Source: Bacteroidales bacterium (GTDB lineage: Bacteria > Bacteroidota > Bacteroidia > Bacteroidales > F082). From it: a stretch of 5,683 bases of DNA. The translations under genes and the position numbers were made by a program. Positions 4,152 through 5,683 of the stretch are shown here, one piece after another. The DNA is taken from positions 1 through 5,683 of the forward strand of contig JAOZNY010000049.1 in NCBI GenBank assembly GCA_029933565.1, read 5' to 3'. Numbering within the stretch: position 1 is the stretch's first letter; each line of letters opens with the position of its first letter. The notes below the pieces were generated by a model. It saw only the letters and a list, made by a program, of their open reading frames with translations. It did not search any database and had not been told where the DNA came from.

Positions 4152-5681
4152 ATGCAAGAAACAATATTAATCCTCGATTTTGGTTCCCAATATACCCAAC
4201 TTATAGCACGAAGGGTCAGGGAGTTAAACGTTTACTGTGAAATACACCCTTTTAATAAAATACCCAAAGATTTGTCAGAAGTAAAAGGTGTAATCCTTTC
4301 GGGAAGTCCATTCTCTGTGAGGGATGCAGAATCTCCTGTTCCTGAACTGGAAAATATTCGTGGAAAATTACCACTTTTGGGAGTTTGTTACGGTGCTCAA
4401 TTTTTGGCTCAGCACGATGGAGGAGAAGTTTTACCATCCAAAATAAGAGAATACGGCAGGGCAAATTTGGGTTTTATAAATCAAGACTGTAAATTGATGC
4501 ATGGCATGTCAAATAATAGTCAGGTTTGGATGTCGCATGGTGATACTATTCTCAATATTCCTGAGAACTATGATATAATTACAAGTACTGAAACAGTTGA
4601 AGTGGCAGGATTTAAGGTAAGGGACGAGGAAACTTTTGGTATTCAGTTTCACCCTGAGGTTTATCATACAACTGAGGGAGCAGTATTGTTAAAGAATTTT
4701 ATAGTAGATATTTGTGGATGCCATCAGCAATGGACACCCGATTCGTTTGTTGAAACTACTGTTGAAGCACTAAAACAAAAACTTGGCAATGATAAGGTTG
4801 TGCTTGGTCTTTCAGGTGGTGTCGATTCCTCGGTGGCTGCTATTCTTCTGCATAAAGCAATTGGAAAAAACCTTTATTGCATTTTTGTCGACAATGGTTT
4901 GTTGCGTAAAAATGAATTCGAAGATGTGTTGTATTCTTATAAAGATCTTGGCTTGAATGTAAAAGGTGTTAATGCCTCCGATCTGTTTCTTGATGCATTG
5001 GTAGGGGAGGAAGAGCCTGAGAAAAAACGCAAAATAATTGGAAATACTTTTATCGATGTTTTTGATGAGGAAGCGCATCTTATTCAGGATGTAAAATGGC
5101 TTGCACAGGGAACTATTTATCCCGATGTTATCGAATCGATTTCTGTAAAAGGACCCTCGGCTACCATTAAGTCGCATCACAATGTTGGTGGATTACCTGA
5201 TTTTATGAAACTAAAAGTTGTTGAACCGCTTAACACTCTCTTTAAAGATGAAGTTAGACGAATTGGCCGTTCAATGGATATGCCATCACATATTCTTGAC
5301 AGGCATCCATTTCCTGGTCCCGGTCTTGGTATTCGTATTCTTGGTGATATTACACGTGAGAAGGTAAGGATATTACAAGAAGTGGATCATATTTTTATAC
5401 AGGGATTAAGAGATGATGATTTGTACAATGATGTTTGGCAATCGCTTGCAGTACTTTTGCCTGTGAAGTCGGTTGGTGTTATGGGCGATGAGCGTACCTA
5501 CGAAAATGTTGTTGCATTGCGTGCTGTTGGCTCCACCGATGGCATGACCGCCGATTGGTCGCATCTTCCTTACGAATTTCTTGCAAAGGTTTCAAACAAG
5601 ATTATCAATCAGGTAAAAGGCGTGAACCGGGTAGTTTACGATATTAGTTCAAAACCACCTTCAACTATTGAGTGGGAGTAG
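4152..5681 (+). CDS. guaA: GMP synthase (glutamine-hydrolysing)
   Basis: This complete 509-residue enzyme has the normal length for the family. It converts XMP, ATP and glutamine to GMP in the cytosol, the last step of guanine nucleotide synthesis. The N-terminal class I glutamine amidotransferase domain (about 4-190) opens with ILILDFGSQYTQLIARRVRE and has the nucleophile Cys79 in GVCYGAQ, with catalytic His167 and Glu169 in FHPE. The ATP pyrophosphatase domain carries the P-loop-like SGGVDSS at 221-227. The C-terminal dimerisation domain includes HPFPGPGLGIRILGD and ends with DISSKPPSTIEWE, the usual terminus. All active-site residues are present, so it should be functional. The ATG at 4152 precedes the conserved ILDFGSQY motif by only a few codons, which fixes the start. 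The gene is apparently transcribed alone from the element at 4140-4147; what follows is outside the window. Confidence 0.98.
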   Translation: MQETILILDFGSQYTQLIARRVRELNVYCEIHPFNKIPKDLSEVKGVILSGSPFSVRDAESPVPELENIRGKLPLLGVCYGAQFLAQHDGGEVLPSKIREYGRANLGFINQDCKLMHGMSNNSQVWMSHGDTILNIPENYDIITSTETVEVAGFKVRDEETFGIQFHPEVYHTTEGAVLLKNFIVDICGCHQQWTPDSFVETTVEALKQKLGNDKVVLGLSGGVDSSVAAILLHKAIGKNLYCIFVDNGLLRKNEFEDVLYSYKDLGLNVKGVNASDLFLDALVGEEEPEKKRKIIGNTFIDVFDEEAHLIQDVKWLAQGTIYPDVIESISVKGPSATIKSHHNVGGLPDFMKLKVVEPLNTLFKDEVRRIGRSMDMPSHILDRHPFPGPGLGIRILGDITREKVRILQEVDHIFIQGLRDDDLYNDVWQSLAVLLPVKSVGVMGDERTYENVVALRAVGSTDGMTADWSHLPYEFLAKVSNKIINQVKGVNRVVYDISSKPPSTIEWE

Positions 5682-5683
5682 GG

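Noticed and set aside
3946..4240. Two overlapping plus-strand open frames, Cys/Ser/His-rich and Ala/Ile-rich
   Set aside because: They arise from the 9-bp repeat, which keeps several frames open, and the longer one runs out of frame into guaA. Composition is low-complexity and no start signal supports them.
4252..5180. Minus-strand open frames at 4252-4464 and 4812-5180
   Set aside because: Both are antisense shadows inside guaA, which encodes a full-length conserved enzyme.

Overview
The window looks like chromosomal DNA from a member of the Bacteroidota, either Bacteroidales/Marinilabiliales-like or Flavobacteriia-like. The evidence is an AT-rich composition, no Shine-Dalgarno-like leaders, several matches to the Bacteroidota -7 promoter element TAnnTTTG, and characteristic gene types. 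Those types are a SUI1/YciH-like factor starting with the GVVYSTN signature, a DUF5011-like lipoprotein, and an M23 peptidase with the lineage-typical N-terminus. I cannot assign a genus.

Layout: (1) Positions 1-1537 hold a minus-strand series, read right to left: a small lipoprotein (1537-1196), a 181-bp intergenic region filled by a nested inverted repeat, a YegS/DAGK-type lipid kinase (1014-121), and, 4 bp after its stop, the start of a SUI1-family translation factor that runs off the left edge. (2) A divergent promoter region of about 108 bp (1538-1645) separates the lipoprotein from a plus-strand secreted M23 metallopeptidase (1646-3358). (3) A 73-bp convergent gap carries a small hairpin and a three-copy heptamer repeat. 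(4) A minus-strand membrane-anchored hypothetical protein occupies 3941-3432. (5) A 210-bp divergent region contains a degenerate 9-bp minisatellite and, at its right end, a perfect TAnnTTTG element only 4 bp before the guaA start codon. (6) Complete guaA (GMP synthase) occupies 4152-5681; the window ends 2 bp past its stop.

The genes do not form one pathway. They are mainly housekeeping and envelope functions: GMP synthesis, cell-wall remodelling, lipid phosphorylation and translation initiation. I see no defence system, mobile-element protein, CRISPR array, RNA gene or biosynthetic cluster. The unusual material is non-coding: the nested palindrome at 1023-1171, the hairpin plus heptamer repeat at 3379-3424, and the nonamer minisatellite at 4031-4129. 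The probable leaderless guaA transcript and the lipoprotein with no in-frame ATG are also worth a second look.
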